Shown here one piece after another: positions 9,146-16,938 of a stretch of 64,000 nt of DNA; the stretch's first letter is position 1; the number at the start of each line of letters is the position of its first letter. This DNA is from Desulfonatronovibrio hydrogenovorans DSM 9292. Its GTDB lineage: Bacteria; Desulfobacterota; Desulfovibrionia; Desulfovibrionales; Desulfonatronovibrionaceae. Made by a program: the position numbers and the translations under genes. The DNA is taken from the NCBI RefSeq assembly GCF_000686525.1, contig NZ_KK365986.1, positions 9,995-73,994 on the forward strand, read 5' to 3'. The notes beneath the pieces are model-generated. The model made no database searches. It saw only the letters and a program-made list of their open reading frames with translations, and was not told the origin of the DNA.

Positions 9146-10730
9146 TTCTTTTACTCCCCGGCAGGCTCATAAGTTCCAGAAATGTGGCCAGTCTGGCCGG
9201 AATTAACTTGCCCGGCCCATTATCTGCTGATTTTTCCCTGAACTTTTCTTCCAGAAGCAGACAGGAGTAGTTCTTGTCATGTTCGGACGAGGCCCGCTTT
9301 ATGATCTGTTTTTCAAGTGCATCGGGCTGACCAGAGTACGCAAAAAGCCAGGCTGCAAGCTGTTGAACCTGAGAGTTGCTCAATTTGTGCCTGGCGCACA
9401 ATGCCTGGTAATCAGAAAGATCCAGCCCTGACCAGTCCGCAGGCCGCTCACTCCCAGGCTCAATAAACACCGGTTTTTCAAACTTGAGCAGCTCGGAGCT
9501 GACATCCGCCTCATCCCCGATAATTCTCCAATTGACACTGTTGGCCTTGCGCCCGGTTTTTTCTTTGGCTTCGTTCATCAGCAGCTCGCCCAGGGCGTGT
9601 AGCCTGGAAAAAGGGGAATGCACCGGAGTAACAACAAAAGAGGCTCCGAATCCGTAAGGTTCTGTTGGTTTGATCATTCTTTGAGGATCTCTCTTTCTGA
9701 TATCAGACTTGCGAGCTTCAATCCAAGATATATTCAAAGGATGATCATCAGCCAAACCAGCCAATGCTTCATTGACCGCCTTTGAAAGGTTTGTTGCAAA
9801 GTCCAGGACATATTTTTCATCCATGACCAGGCAGAGATCATCGCCTCCAGCCACTATTATCCTGAATGGCAGGTATTTCTTCCCATTATCCCTGGAGACT
9901 GGAGAAAAGCCGGTGTTTATCAGTGCGTTAACCGTACTATCAATAAAAATCTGCTTAACCTCATCAAAGGTCTCTTTGATCTTATCTTCATCCTGAGCCA
10001 GCCAGACCGGAACCTTGTCATTCATGTTGTTGATGTCCGAGGCCCAGACTGCCATGCGCTTGCGGCCCTTATCTTCATTATCGCTCTTTTGAAAGAGATC
10101 TTCAAAATTGGCGGGAATCTCTGCAGGCAGGTGCTCTTGCTTTTTCTCAAAATACCTGGAGTATATTTTTTCCAGGGTGGTCATGTTCCCAGTCAGGCTG
10201 TTTTTGTCAATTCTAGAAGCTGACCCCATTTCATAACATAATGAACAGATTTCGGGCTTTTTTTCTCCTTGAGAAATGCCTTTTCCTGCAACAGCCGGAT
10301 ATTCTCCGCACTCATCACATCTTTGAAGATGAGGATTGAAAGTCAGTCCATATCCCCTGAAGCCGGCCTTCTGGCTCTGGATTTGCTCGCGCAGTCCAGG
10401 AGAATCGTTTTTACCCTTTTCCCAGGCCTGTTTCAAATTATCACCCTCTCCCAGGCAGGCCTGAAATTCAAGCATGGGAAGGGTGGTAGCAACCAGCTTT
10501 TTTGTCTCTTCAAGACATTGCTGGGCATCCTGCTGCGCCTCAAACTTGACCGTAAACTTTCCGCCTCCGGCAACAAGCACCTTACCCCGGTTTTTCCCGG
10601 CAATATCCGGCAGATCAATTTCATTCAACCTGGATAAGGTCAGACTGGTTCCAGCCATCCACCACAAACGGTGATGACGCAGAATGGTCTTTTGAATGGC
10701 TGAATACTGGAAGGACAGATAATAGGGCAT
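9138..10730 (-). CDS. cas10: Type III-D Cas10 lacking the HD nuclease domain
   Basis: Cas10 is the large subunit of type III effectors. At 530 residues it is short because the N-terminal HD nuclease domain is absent: the protein starts directly in the first palm-like domain, and no HD motif occurs. A zinc ribbon is present (C138, C141, C162, C165). The second palm carries an intact GGDD motif at residues 295-298 (VAGGDDLCLVMD), so cyclic oligoadenylate synthesis is plausible. Loss of HD with retained palm is typical of subtype III-D. It is the first gene of the effector operon, preceded by GGAG. No CARF-domain effector that would read such a messenger is in the window. Confidence 0.92.
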   Translation of the reverse strand: MPYYLSFQYSAIQKTILRHHRLWWMAGTSLTLSRLNEIDLPDIAGKNRGKVLVAGGGKFTVKFEAQQDAQQCLEETKKLVATTLPMLEFQACLGEGDNLKQAWEKGKNDSPGLREQIQSQKAGFRGYGLTFNPHLQRCDECGEYPAVAGKGISQGEKKPEICSLCYEMGSASRIDKNSLTGNMTTLEKIYSRYFEKKQEHLPAEIPANFEDLFQKSDNEDKGRKRMAVWASDINNMNDKVPVWLAQDEDKIKETFDEVKQIFIDSTVNALINTGFSPVSRDNGKKYLPFRIIVAGGDDLCLVMDEKYVLDFATNLSKAVNEALAGLADDHPLNISWIEARKSDIRKRDPQRMIKPTEPYGFGASFVVTPVHSPFSRLHALGELLMNEAKEKTGRKANSVNWRIIGDEADVSSELLKFEKPVFIEPGSERPADWSGLDLSDYQALCARHKLSNSQVQQLAAWLFAYSGQPDALEKQIIKRASSEHDKNYSCLLLEEKFREKSADNGPGKLIPARLATFLELMSLPGSKRNE

Positions 10731-10886
10731 GACTTCTCCAATATGGTCTGGATCATATTATGGATTCAAACTTGAAATATCCCAGGTTCTGGATGAAAAA
10801 ATAATAAAATACTGAGTGAATAATAATATTTTTAAAATATATCAATAAAAACCAGGCTGTTTTTATGAACAGGCGTTCCTGCCTAA

Positions 10887-11603
10887 TCAGAAAAACATCC
10901 CTCCTGCAGTGCTGATGATGCTTTTGACCAGATCTTTTCTGGCTTCTTCCCAGGTCAGTCCTCTTTTTCTGGCCTGCACATAAAAGGTTCCGCTATCACT
11001 CCTGGAATCAAGGGAAGTCCTTTCACCAACTTCGTCTGATTCAGGCCTGCTCTCAACCAAGTCGGCCTGAACAACCTGATAATCAACTCTGATGCTGATA
11101 CTGTCCACACTGACCATGGAACTGGTCAGGTCAGTTGCCCCGCCGACAAGCGCACCGATCAGGCCACCTGCCAGGGCTTCCCCCACTTTGCCTCTTCTGG
11201 CTCCAGCCCAGAACCCGCCGGTGGCTCCGGCTATGGCACCCATGTCACCAGGACCGTGAATCTCCCTGGCTGTTTTACTGTCCTGGTCCGGATGCAGCAT
11301 ATACATGCAGATCATATCAGCCTGTTCAACGTCAGAAACAACATAGCCTTTTTTAATAAGCTGCTGTTCCATTCCCCTCCGGATTTCATCAGCGACTCCA
11401 AGGTCCTGATCATTGATTATGACATGTACGGATCTGCCTTGTTCCCCCTGGATCATGAGCGGATCTTCATTGACCACTTCCAGGGACATTTCCCTGTTTT
11501 CAATGGCTGTCCTGGCTGCATGCATGCCTCCACAACCTGATATGGCAAGGACAATAAATACTATAAGAATCAAGAGAATAATTATTTTGCTTGTTGTATG
11601 CAT
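10887..11603 (-). CDS. TraT-like outer-membrane lipoprotein
   Basis: The 238-residue protein begins with a lipoprotein signal (MHTTSKIIILLILIVFIVLAIS then GC), with the lipobox LAISGC at about residues 20-25. The mature part resembles TraT (complement resistance and surface exclusion protein of F-type plasmids): an N-terminal segment on low-solubility lipoprotein lines, two glycine-rich segments (GAIAGATGGFWAGARRG, AGGLIGALVGGATDL near residues 123-160), and a conserved end (TWEEARKDLVKSIIS). The chosen ATG at 11603 has AGGAGG at a good distance; an upstream ATG 25 codons earlier would bury the signal peptide. Chromosomal TraT homologues occur outside plasmids, so this does not by itself imply transfer. 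Confidence 0.82.
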   Translation of the reverse strand: MHTTSKIIILLILIVFIVLAISGCGGMHAARTAIENREMSLEVVNEDPLMIQGEQGRSVHVIINDQDLGVADEIRRGMEQQLIKKGYVVSDVEQADMICMYMLHPDQDSKTAREIHGPGDMGAIAGATGGFWAGARRGKVGEALAGGLIGALVGGATDLTSSMVSVDSISIRVDYQVVQADLVESRPESDEVGERTSLDSRSDSGTFYVQARKRGLTWEEARKDLVKSIISTAGGMFF

Positions 11604-11844
11604 GCCTTCCTCCTGTGCGTGTTGTTGTGTTGCTGCTGAAGGCATAGGCAAGTGGTGTGCCAGCAATAATGCTTGCATTGCTCTGGATAATTAATCTCAT
11701 AAAATCAGATAGATGTATGGAAGATGTAATGATAATCCTGTCACAGATGAACTATGAACACTAAAACTAGTTCCTGAAATATAAACCCAGGTTTATTTAA
11801 TATTAAACTAATGTTCAGGAGTTACAGGAATGAGGCAAACTTGA

Positions 11845-12060
11845 TCAAAGCACCACCTGTCCATAATAGATGCTTCAGTGGGTATGGCTGAATACCACCT
11901 TGGCGGCAGAACCTGTGATCCCCCGGTGCAGAGGATGGTGGCCGGACTGGACCCGGTAGCCGTGGACTCGTACGGTGCCGGACTCCTTGGTCTTTCCTGG
12001 AAGGACATTCCTCATATCCGTATGGCCCACAGCATACTTGGCCGGGCCTGTTCAGGCTAG
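11845..12060 (+). pseudogene. C-terminal remnant of a DUF362 iron-sulfur protein
   Basis: Reading from 11845, just after an in-frame stop at 11842-11844, the translation includes IIDASVGMAEYHLGG, CDPPVQRMVAGLDPVAVDSYGAGLLGL and DIPHIRMA. This matches the C-terminal block of DUF362 proteins, which are normally over 250 residues. Nothing upstream in any frame supplies the rest, so this is a truncated gene of at most 72 codons. A GTG at 11878 could start translation but has no ribosome site. It lies between the TraT-like gene (opposite strand) and the catalase gene. Confidence 0.6.
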
Positions 12061-12139
12061 ATTAATCCAGGCCGCTGGTATACTGGACCTGCCTTCCGGG
12101 CCTGTATTTAAAAGCCCTTGCCTTTTTCTGATGAAATGA

Positions 12140-12153
12140 CTTATAAATATAAG
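12140..12153. promoter_or_regulatory. Inverted repeat upstream of the catalase gene
   Basis: A perfect 6-2-6 inverted repeat (CTTATA-AA-TATAAG) lies about 160 bp before katA in an AT-rich segment. Peroxide-responsive Fur-family (PerR) sites are AT-rich palindromes of similar size, so it is a candidate operator, but the match is loose and the distance long. Confidence 0.25.
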
Positions 12154-12311
12154 CAGTAGAAGAGGATCATTTATAACTTCATGAGCCAGCAGGCAAGTTC
12201 TCGGGGCAGGCAGGTTTTCTTCAGGGTAACTTGCAGGTCCTGGTGGCTTAGTTGCCCATTCTTTAAAGAGGCAATTGTCTGCAGGTCAAAAAAATGAAAG
12301 GAGCAATCAAC

Positions 12312-13766
12312 ATGAAAGACAACAAGCTGAAACCCACAACCAATGATGCCGGCATGCCAGTATCCAGTGATGAATTTTCTCTGACAGTGGGACCGGACGG
12401 CCCTATCCTGCTCCAGGACCATTACCTCCTTGAGCAGATGGCCAACTTCAACCGGGAGATGATTCCGGACCGCCAGCCTCATGCCAAGGGTTCAGGGGCA
12501 TTTGGATCTTTTGAGGTCACTCAGGACGTGAGCGCCTACACCAAGGCGGTTCTTTTTCAGCCCGGGGCAAAGACCGATGTCTTGGCCCGGTTTTCCACGG
12601 TGGCTGGTGAGAGCGGCAGCCCAGATACCTGGCGTGATGTGCGCGGTTTTGCGCTGAAATTCTACACCAGTCAGGGCAACTATGACATGGTGGGGAACAA
12701 TACTCCGGTGTTTTTTGTCCGCGACCCCATGAAATTCCAGCATTTTATTCATTCACAGAAGCGCCGTGCAGATAACGGACTCCGGGACAATGACATGCAA
12801 TGGGACTTCTGGACCCTGTCTCCGGAGACTGCTCATCAGGTGACCATTCTCATGGGCGACCGGGGGGTTCCCAGAAGTTACCGGCATATGAACGGCTATA
12901 CCAGCCACACTTACATGTGGGTCAATGCCAAGGGCGAGCGCTTCTGGGTCAAATACCATTTCAAGACCGACCAGGGCATTGAGTTTATTGGCCAGGAAGA
13001 GGCTGACCGGATTGCTGGTGAAGATGCCGACTACCACCGCAGGGATCTGTTTGAAGCCATCAAGCGTGGGGATTATCCCAGCTGGACTCTTAAGGTACAG
13101 ATCATGCCTTTTGCCGAGGCTGAGAATTACCGCTTTAATCCTTTTGATCTGACCAAAGTCTGGCCCCAGGGTGATTATCCGCTGCATGAGGTTGGACGGC
13201 TGACCCTGAACCGTAATCCAGACGATTTTCATACTGAGGTTGAACAGGCAGCTTTTGAGCCCAACAGTTTTGTCCCCGGAATCGGTCCCAGCCCGGACAA
13301 GATGCTTCAGGCCCGCCTGTTTTCCTATGCCGATGCCCATCGGGCCCGTCTTGGAGTCAACTTTAAGCAGATCCCGGTGAACCGGCCCAAGTGCCCGGTG
13401 CACAGCTACAGCAAGGGCGGTGCCATGCGTGTCCAGAACGTCAGCGATCCGGTTTATGCCCCCAACTCCAAGGGTGGACCCAAGGCAGATTCAGAGCGGT
13501 ATCCTGAGCAGGCCGTGTGGAGTGCCAGTGGAGACTTTGTCCGTGCGGCCTATGCCAAACGCAAGGACGATGACGACTGGGTACAGCCGGGAACCCTGGT
13601 CCGTAAAGTCATGGACGATGCTCAGCGTGACCGCCTGGTATCCAACGTGGTTGGGCATCTTAAAAACGGGGTGTCTGAACCGGTGCTGGAGCGGGCACTG
13701 GAATACTGGCGCAATATTGACCAGGAAATCGGGGACCGTATTGCCAGGGGCGTGCAAGAGGGCTGA
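12312..13766 (+). CDS. katA: Monofunctional heme catalase
   Basis: Converts hydrogen peroxide to water and oxygen. The 484-residue length fits the small-subunit (clade 3) catalases. The distal histidine is H57 in [12 protein letters not shown], the active-site Asn is in [11 protein letters not shown], and the proximal heme ligand is Y339 in [13 protein letters not shown]. The start at 12312 has GGAG eight bases upstream; an earlier in-frame ATG (12294) overlaps that site. It appears to be monocistronic, with a strong terminator 50 bp downstream. In an anaerobe it would serve oxygen defence. GC content and codon use are slightly higher than in the CRISPR genes but similar to the housekeeping genes. 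Confidence 0.96.
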   Translation: MKDNKLKPTTNDAGMPVSSDEFSLTVGPDGPILLQDHYLLEQMANFNREMIPDRQPHAKGSGAFGSFEVTQDVSAYTKAVLFQPGAKTDVLARFSTVAGESGSPDTWRDVRGFALKFYTSQGNYDMVGNNTPVFFVRDPMKFQHFIHSQKRRADNGLRDNDMQWDFWTLSPETAHQVTILMGDRGVPRSYRHMNGYTSHTYMWVNAKGERFWVKYHFKTDQGIEFIGQEEADRIAGEDADYHRRDLFEAIKRGDYPSWTLKVQIMPFAEAENYRFNPFDLTKVWPQGDYPLHEVGRLTLNRNPDDFHTEVEQAAFEPNSFVPGIGPSPDKMLQARLFSYADAHRARLGVNFKQIPVNRPKCPVHSYSKGGAMRVQNVSDPVYAPNSKGGPKADSERYPEQAVWSASGDFVRAAYAKRKDDDDWVQPGTLVRKVMDDAQRDRLVSNVVGHLKNGVSEPVLERALEYWRNIDQEIGDRIARGVQEG

Positions 13767-13815
13767 CCCCGGAATCCTGGTGATATCTTTTGATAAACTT
13801 GATGCCAGCTAAAGA

Positions 13816-13869
13816 CCGTTTGCAGTGGACACCCAGGCTGTTGCCTGTTCACTGCAAACGGCTTTTTTT
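13816..13869 (+). terminator. Rho-independent terminator of katA
   Basis: Arms CCGTTTGCAGTG (13816-13827) and CACTGCAAACGG (13850-13861) pair perfectly over 12 bp, extend by three more pairs after one mismatch, and are followed by seven T. Confidence 0.9.
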
Positions 13870-14324
13870 GATCCACCCCGGGTTATTCTGCCTGATATTT
13901 TTAGGAGCTGGGGGCTGAAAAATGCCTGTGCTATGAAAGGGTTATGCCCGGTCCAGTTTTAAGGAGGGCAGGGAGGGATTTTAACCATTAATCCGTACTG
14001 AGAAAAATGGGGCGGTCATGAAAGCTTTGCTATTGTTTATCCCCTTAGTCTCAGCTGGAATGCAGCGGCCAGGGTCAGTTCCAGAAGTGACTCTGGCATT
14101 GAAGGACTTTTTTCTGTGCTCATTTGTTCATTACTTTTCTGCCAGCCACCACCCTGTGGCTGGCAGATTCCTGTAATGCCTTAAAAGTTGTTTTTGCCCA
14201 CCTTAAAAGACCTTGCTAAAGAGGGGGTTTTCCTCTCAGACCATTAGCCAGCAATGAAATATCAAGCAAAATCAAGAAAATGATTATTTTCTGTTAGAGA
14301 TGCTTGTCATGATATCCGCTGGGG
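13870..14324. other. Gene-poor stretch with a perfect hairpin
   Basis: No supported gene. An open frame of about 52 codons starts at an ATG near 14018 but has no recognisable product. An 11-bp perfect hairpin (CTGCCAGCCAC at 14139-14149, complement at 14156-14166) has no T-run on either strand. Confidence 0.45.
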
Positions 14325-14555
14325 TTAATCATCAGTTTCAGCTTCCAAAGCTTCACCCAAGTCTTCAATTGTTTCATCAATTGTCCTTCCTGCTCTCTCA
14401 GCAGGACCTGCCGGGTCCAAAGCCTCTTCAACAGACTCGACAGCTTCATCTACCTTTTCTCCTGCCTGTTCAGCCGGTCCTGGGTCTGAACAGCCAAGGA
14501 CCATTACCAGGAATAGTGTACTTAACAAGGCTACCAGGTTTTTAAAGAAAATCAT
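14325..14555 (-). CDS. Small acidic lipoprotein
   Basis: A 76-residue protein with a signal peptide ending in the lipobox VLGC (Cys at about residue 22) and a mature part that is short, acidic and helical, with two related segments (GPAEQAGEKVDEAVESVEEAL and GPAERAGRTIDETIEDLGEAL). The repeat pattern resembles small entericidin-like or YdhL-like lipoproteins but I cannot name the family. The ATG at 14555 has AGGAGG five bases upstream, which decides the start over an ATG 11 codons earlier. Transcribed alone, divergent from hisF. Probably an envelope protein with a coiled-coil or amphipathic helix pair. Confidence 0.68.
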   Translation of the reverse strand: MIFFKNLVALLSTLFLVMVLGCSDPGPAEQAGEKVDEAVESVEEALDPAGPAERAGRTIDETIEDLGEALEAETDD

Positions 14556-14892
14556 CAGTTCCTCCTTTGCATCGTTATTTTGCTCCATCCATGGAGGCAG
14601 CCAGATTACTCAGAGCTGAAATCACTTGAGGGTGGATCACAGCCAGTTCATTTATACTGGATGACCCCCAATTTAGCAACCAGAGTAAACCATTTTTATA
14701 TTCAACAGGATATAATCTTCTTGCTTGTTTCAGGCCAGAGCAGGGACAGGCTTTTTGTTGAAAGAAAGTCCGGGAAAGGGTAGAAAAAAAGGATATGACC
14801 TGCTTGAGCAGTATTTAATAAGCAGTATTCTGAAAGACACGATCAGGTTATCCAGGAAGTCCGAAAACATTTTGCCTAAAGGAAGATTGAGC
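14556..14892. other. Intergenic region between the lipoprotein gene and hisF
   Basis: Divergent promoters for the two flanking genes should lie here. AT-rich patches (around 14690-14715 and 14805-14825) are possible promoter sites, but no consensus -35/-10 pair is clear. No small gene seen. Confidence 0.4.
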
Positions 14893-15657
14893 ATGAAGAC
14901 TATAAAGATAATGCCCTGCCTGGACATGAGGGACGGCAGAGTGGTCAAGGGGATAAATTTTGTTGACATCAAGGACGTGGGAGATCCTGTTGAGCATGCC
15001 GGTTTTTATCAGCAGGAAGGAGCAGATGAGCTGGCTGTTCTGGATATCTCTGCTACTCTGGAAAATCGCAAGACCAGGCTGGAATGGGTCAGGAACGTAT
15101 CTTCGGTTATATCCATTCCCCTGACAGTAGGCGGCGGAATTTCGGGCCTTGAGGACATTGATGCTGCCCTGGAAGCCGGTGCGGACAGGATTCTCATGAA
15201 CAGCGCAGCAGTCAGGAACCCCAATCTGGTCAGGGAGGCTGCATCTGTCCATGGTTCAGACCGAATAACCGTGGCCCTGGACGGCAAAAGGAATCCTGAG
15301 ATGCCGTCAGGTTTTGAGCTGGTGGTGGCCGGAGGAACCAGAGCCACAGGCAGGGATGCCATTGCCTGGGCTCAGGAATGCCAGGATCTGGGGGCTGGAG
15401 TGCTTCTGCCCACCAGCATGGACGGAGATGGAACCAAAAAGGGCTATGACCTGGAATTCATCAGGGCCATTTCCCAGCGGGTGAGCATTCCGGTGGTGGC
15501 TTCAGGCGGAGCCGGAGAACTGGAACATTTTTATGAAGGAGCAGTTGAAGGGGGAGCTGAAATTCTTCTGGCTGCCTCAGTTTTTCATTACCGGACCTTC
15601 AGCATCAGACAGGTCAAGGAATATCTTAAGGACAAAGGTCTGCCAGTTAACCTGTAA
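14893..15657 (+). CDS. hisF: Imidazole glycerol phosphate synthase cyclase subunit HisF
   Basis: HisF uses ammonia from HisH to convert PRFAR into imidazole glycerol phosphate and AICAR. The 254-residue beta/alpha barrel has both catalytic aspartates, D11 (MPCLDMRDGRVVKG) and D130 (TVALDGKRNP), and the two phosphate-binding loops (LTVGGGISG and VVASGGAG). The family signature TSMDGDGTKKGYD is intact. I start at 14893, which gives D11 its standard number and has GGAAG upstream. No other histidine gene, including hisH, is adjacent. The gene is followed 135 bp later by a methyltransferase. Confidence 0.93.
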   Translation: MKTIKIMPCLDMRDGRVVKGINFVDIKDVGDPVEHAGFYQQEGADELAVLDISATLENRKTRLEWVRNVSSVISIPLTVGGGISGLEDIDAALEAGADRILMNSAAVRNPNLVREAASVHGSDRITVALDGKRNPEMPSGFELVVAGGTRATGRDAIAWAQECQDLGAGVLLPTSMDGDGTKKGYDLEFIRAISQRVSIPVVASGGAGELEHFYEGAVEGGAEILLAASVFHYRTFSIRQVKEYLKDKGLPVNL

Positions 15658-15792
15658 GATTATGCGAAGGTCAGCTGATGGATATCCAGGGCTTTTGGAT
15701 GGTTGTCCGGTATTAGCCCATTGAAAACCTGTCCTTTAGGTGGAGAGGATTGAGTTTTTTCCAATGTATTGAACTGATTTTGGAGACGTAAA

Positions 15793-16617
15793 ATGACAGG
15801 TATGGCAAAGATCCTTAACAATCCTGCTTTTCCCAGGTCAAATAAATACGATCCCCAGTGGGTAATGGACAATCAGATGGGTCCCAATGCCCTGTGGCTC
15901 ATGGAGTGGCTGGCCAGGGATCTGCCCCTGGAGCCCGGTTGCCGGATTCTTGACCTGGGCTGCGGCAGAGCCATGACCAGCATATTTCTGGCCAGAGAGT
16001 TCAAAGCCCGGGTCTGGGCAGCTGACCTCTGGATTTCTCCGGAAAACAATTATAAGCGGGTGGTTGAATCCGGAGTGGATGATCTTGTTTTTCCGATCCG
16101 GGCTGAAGCCCACGCCCTGCCCTTTGCCCAGGGTTTTTTTGACGGGGTGGTGTCAGTGGACGCATACCAGTATTTTGGAACTGATGTCCTTTACCTGAGC
16201 TATTTGAGCCGATTTGTCCGGCCAGGAGGTTTTGTGGGTATTGTTGTCCCTGGCCTGACCCGGGAAATGGATACAATACCCCGGCATCTGGCCGAGCCTC
16301 AGCCCAGCGGTAAAATTTTCTGGGAGGATGCCTGTCGAAGTTTTAAAACAGCTGAGTGGTGGATGAGACATTGGGTTGACGATCCTAGTGTGACTGAGGT
16401 CAGGACCGACGTACTGAAGGATGGCTGGAGACACTGGCGGGACTTTGAAGCAGCCCTTGAACTCTCGGGCAAGAATATTTTTCCTTCGGACGCCCATGCC
16501 CTTGACCAGGACCAGGGCCAGTATATCGGTTTCATTCGGGCCAGGGCCCAGCGGACCTGGGTTGAATCCTTTAACCTGTATGATTCATCCACAGGAATTC
16601 AGGTGGGCATTGACTGA
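15793..16617 (+). CDS. Class I SAM-dependent methyltransferase
   Basis: A 274-residue methyltransferase. Motif I, ILDLGCGRAMTSIFLA (about residues 52-67), binds S-adenosylmethionine; motif II is RVWAADLWISPENN, and the post-II region FDGVVSVDAYQYFG is that of small-molecule methyltransferases. The C-terminal part (residues 180-274, Trp-rich) is specific to the family and gives no substrate clue. The start at 15793 has GGAG seven bases upstream. Neighbours do not suggest a pathway; the gene ends 320 bp before aroA'. Similar proteins are annotated generically. Confidence 0.82.
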   Translation: MTGMAKILNNPAFPRSNKYDPQWVMDNQMGPNALWLMEWLARDLPLEPGCRILDLGCGRAMTSIFLAREFKARVWAADLWISPENNYKRVVESGVDDLVFPIRAEAHALPFAQGFFDGVVSVDAYQYFGTDVLYLSYLSRFVRPGGFVGIVVPGLTREMDTIPRHLAEPQPSGKIFWEDACRSFKTAEWWMRHWVDDPSVTEVRTDVLKDGWRHWRDFEAALELSGKNIFPSDAHALDQDQGQYIGFIRARAQRTWVESFNLYDSSTGIQVGID

Positions 16618-16672
16618 TAACACCCTAGAATTTAAACGATAAAAAATATCTATGCACAAATTTTTGATTTTT

Positions 16673-16678
16673 TATAAT
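16673..16678 (+). promoter_or_regulatory. Probable -10 element of the aromatic operon
   Basis: A perfect TATAAT lies 44 bp before the leader-peptide ATG, in an AT-rich stretch. The matching -35 is poor (TATGCA-like). A TTGACA at 16684-16689 is an alternative -35, but the hexamer 17 bp beyond it is a poor -10. Confidence 0.45.
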
Positions 16679-16721
16679 TTTCTGTTGACATTACCTGCAG
16701 TTTAAAATTATGTCCTTTCTC

Positions 16722-16814
16722 ATGTTAGACAACTCCTTCAACCAGACCTATGCAAACTTTTATTTTTGGTATTTTTATTTTAACAGGGCCTGTGGTCTGG
16801 AGGGAGAAGTTTAG
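16722..16814 (+). CDS. Aromatic-rich leader peptide of the aro operon attenuator
   Basis: A 30-codon open frame (an in-frame ATG at 16710 would make it 34) whose codons 13-20 read Phe-Tyr-Phe-Trp-Tyr-Phe-Tyr-Phe (16758-16781) and which ends at TAG 16812-16814. This is the arrangement expected of a leader peptide that senses charged tRNA for the three aromatic amino acids at once. It is followed by a terminator whose left arm can also pair with RNA inside this frame. No clear ribosome site precedes either ATG, which is the weak point. I infer its role from sequence alone. Confidence 0.75.
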   Translation: MLDNSFNQTYANFYFWYFYFNRACGLEGEV

Positions 16815-16856
16815 TCTAGCACACCGTTTAAACTTACAATCCAAAGGGCCGCAGGC
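16788..16856 (+). promoter_or_regulatory. Antiterminator pairing of the aro attenuator
   Basis: Segment 16788-16798 (GCCTGTGGTCT) can pair over all 11 positions, three of them G-U, with 16846-16856 (GGGCCGCAGGC), the left arm of the terminator. The same upstream region also pairs with 16742-16748 (CCAGACC with GGTCTGG at 16794-16800, 7 bp perfect), giving a protector hairpin. Segments 1:2, 2:3 and 3:4 of a classical attenuator are thus all present. Confidence 0.72.
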
Positions 16857-16878
16857 AAAAGCCGGCGGCCCTTTTTTT
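16843..16878 (+). terminator. Attenuator terminator ahead of aroA'
   Basis: Arms 16846-16856 and 16861-16871 pair over 11 positions with one mismatch around an AAAA loop, flanked by AAA/TTT, and are followed by seven T (16872-16878). It lies 60 bp before aroA' and 29 bp after the leader-peptide stop. Confidence 0.88.
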
Positions 16879-16938
16879 GTATCACCAGACCGGGCCGCGG
16901 CAAGCCCTGGGCCTCCAAAACCTGAGGAGGAAGAGAAC

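Noticed and set aside
14018-14180. Open frame of about 52 codons with a hydrophobic start
   Set aside because: Weak ribosome site and no conserved feature; it also runs through a perfect hairpin.
16652-16705. A 17-codon Phe-rich frame (MHKFLIFYNFLL) before the aro leader
   Set aside because: It overlaps the best -10 element and does not connect to the terminator stems, so the later aromatic frame is preferred.
16750-16938. N-terminal extension of AroA' to 329 residues
   Set aside because: It would read through the attenuator terminator; the family start and AGGAGG site support 16939.
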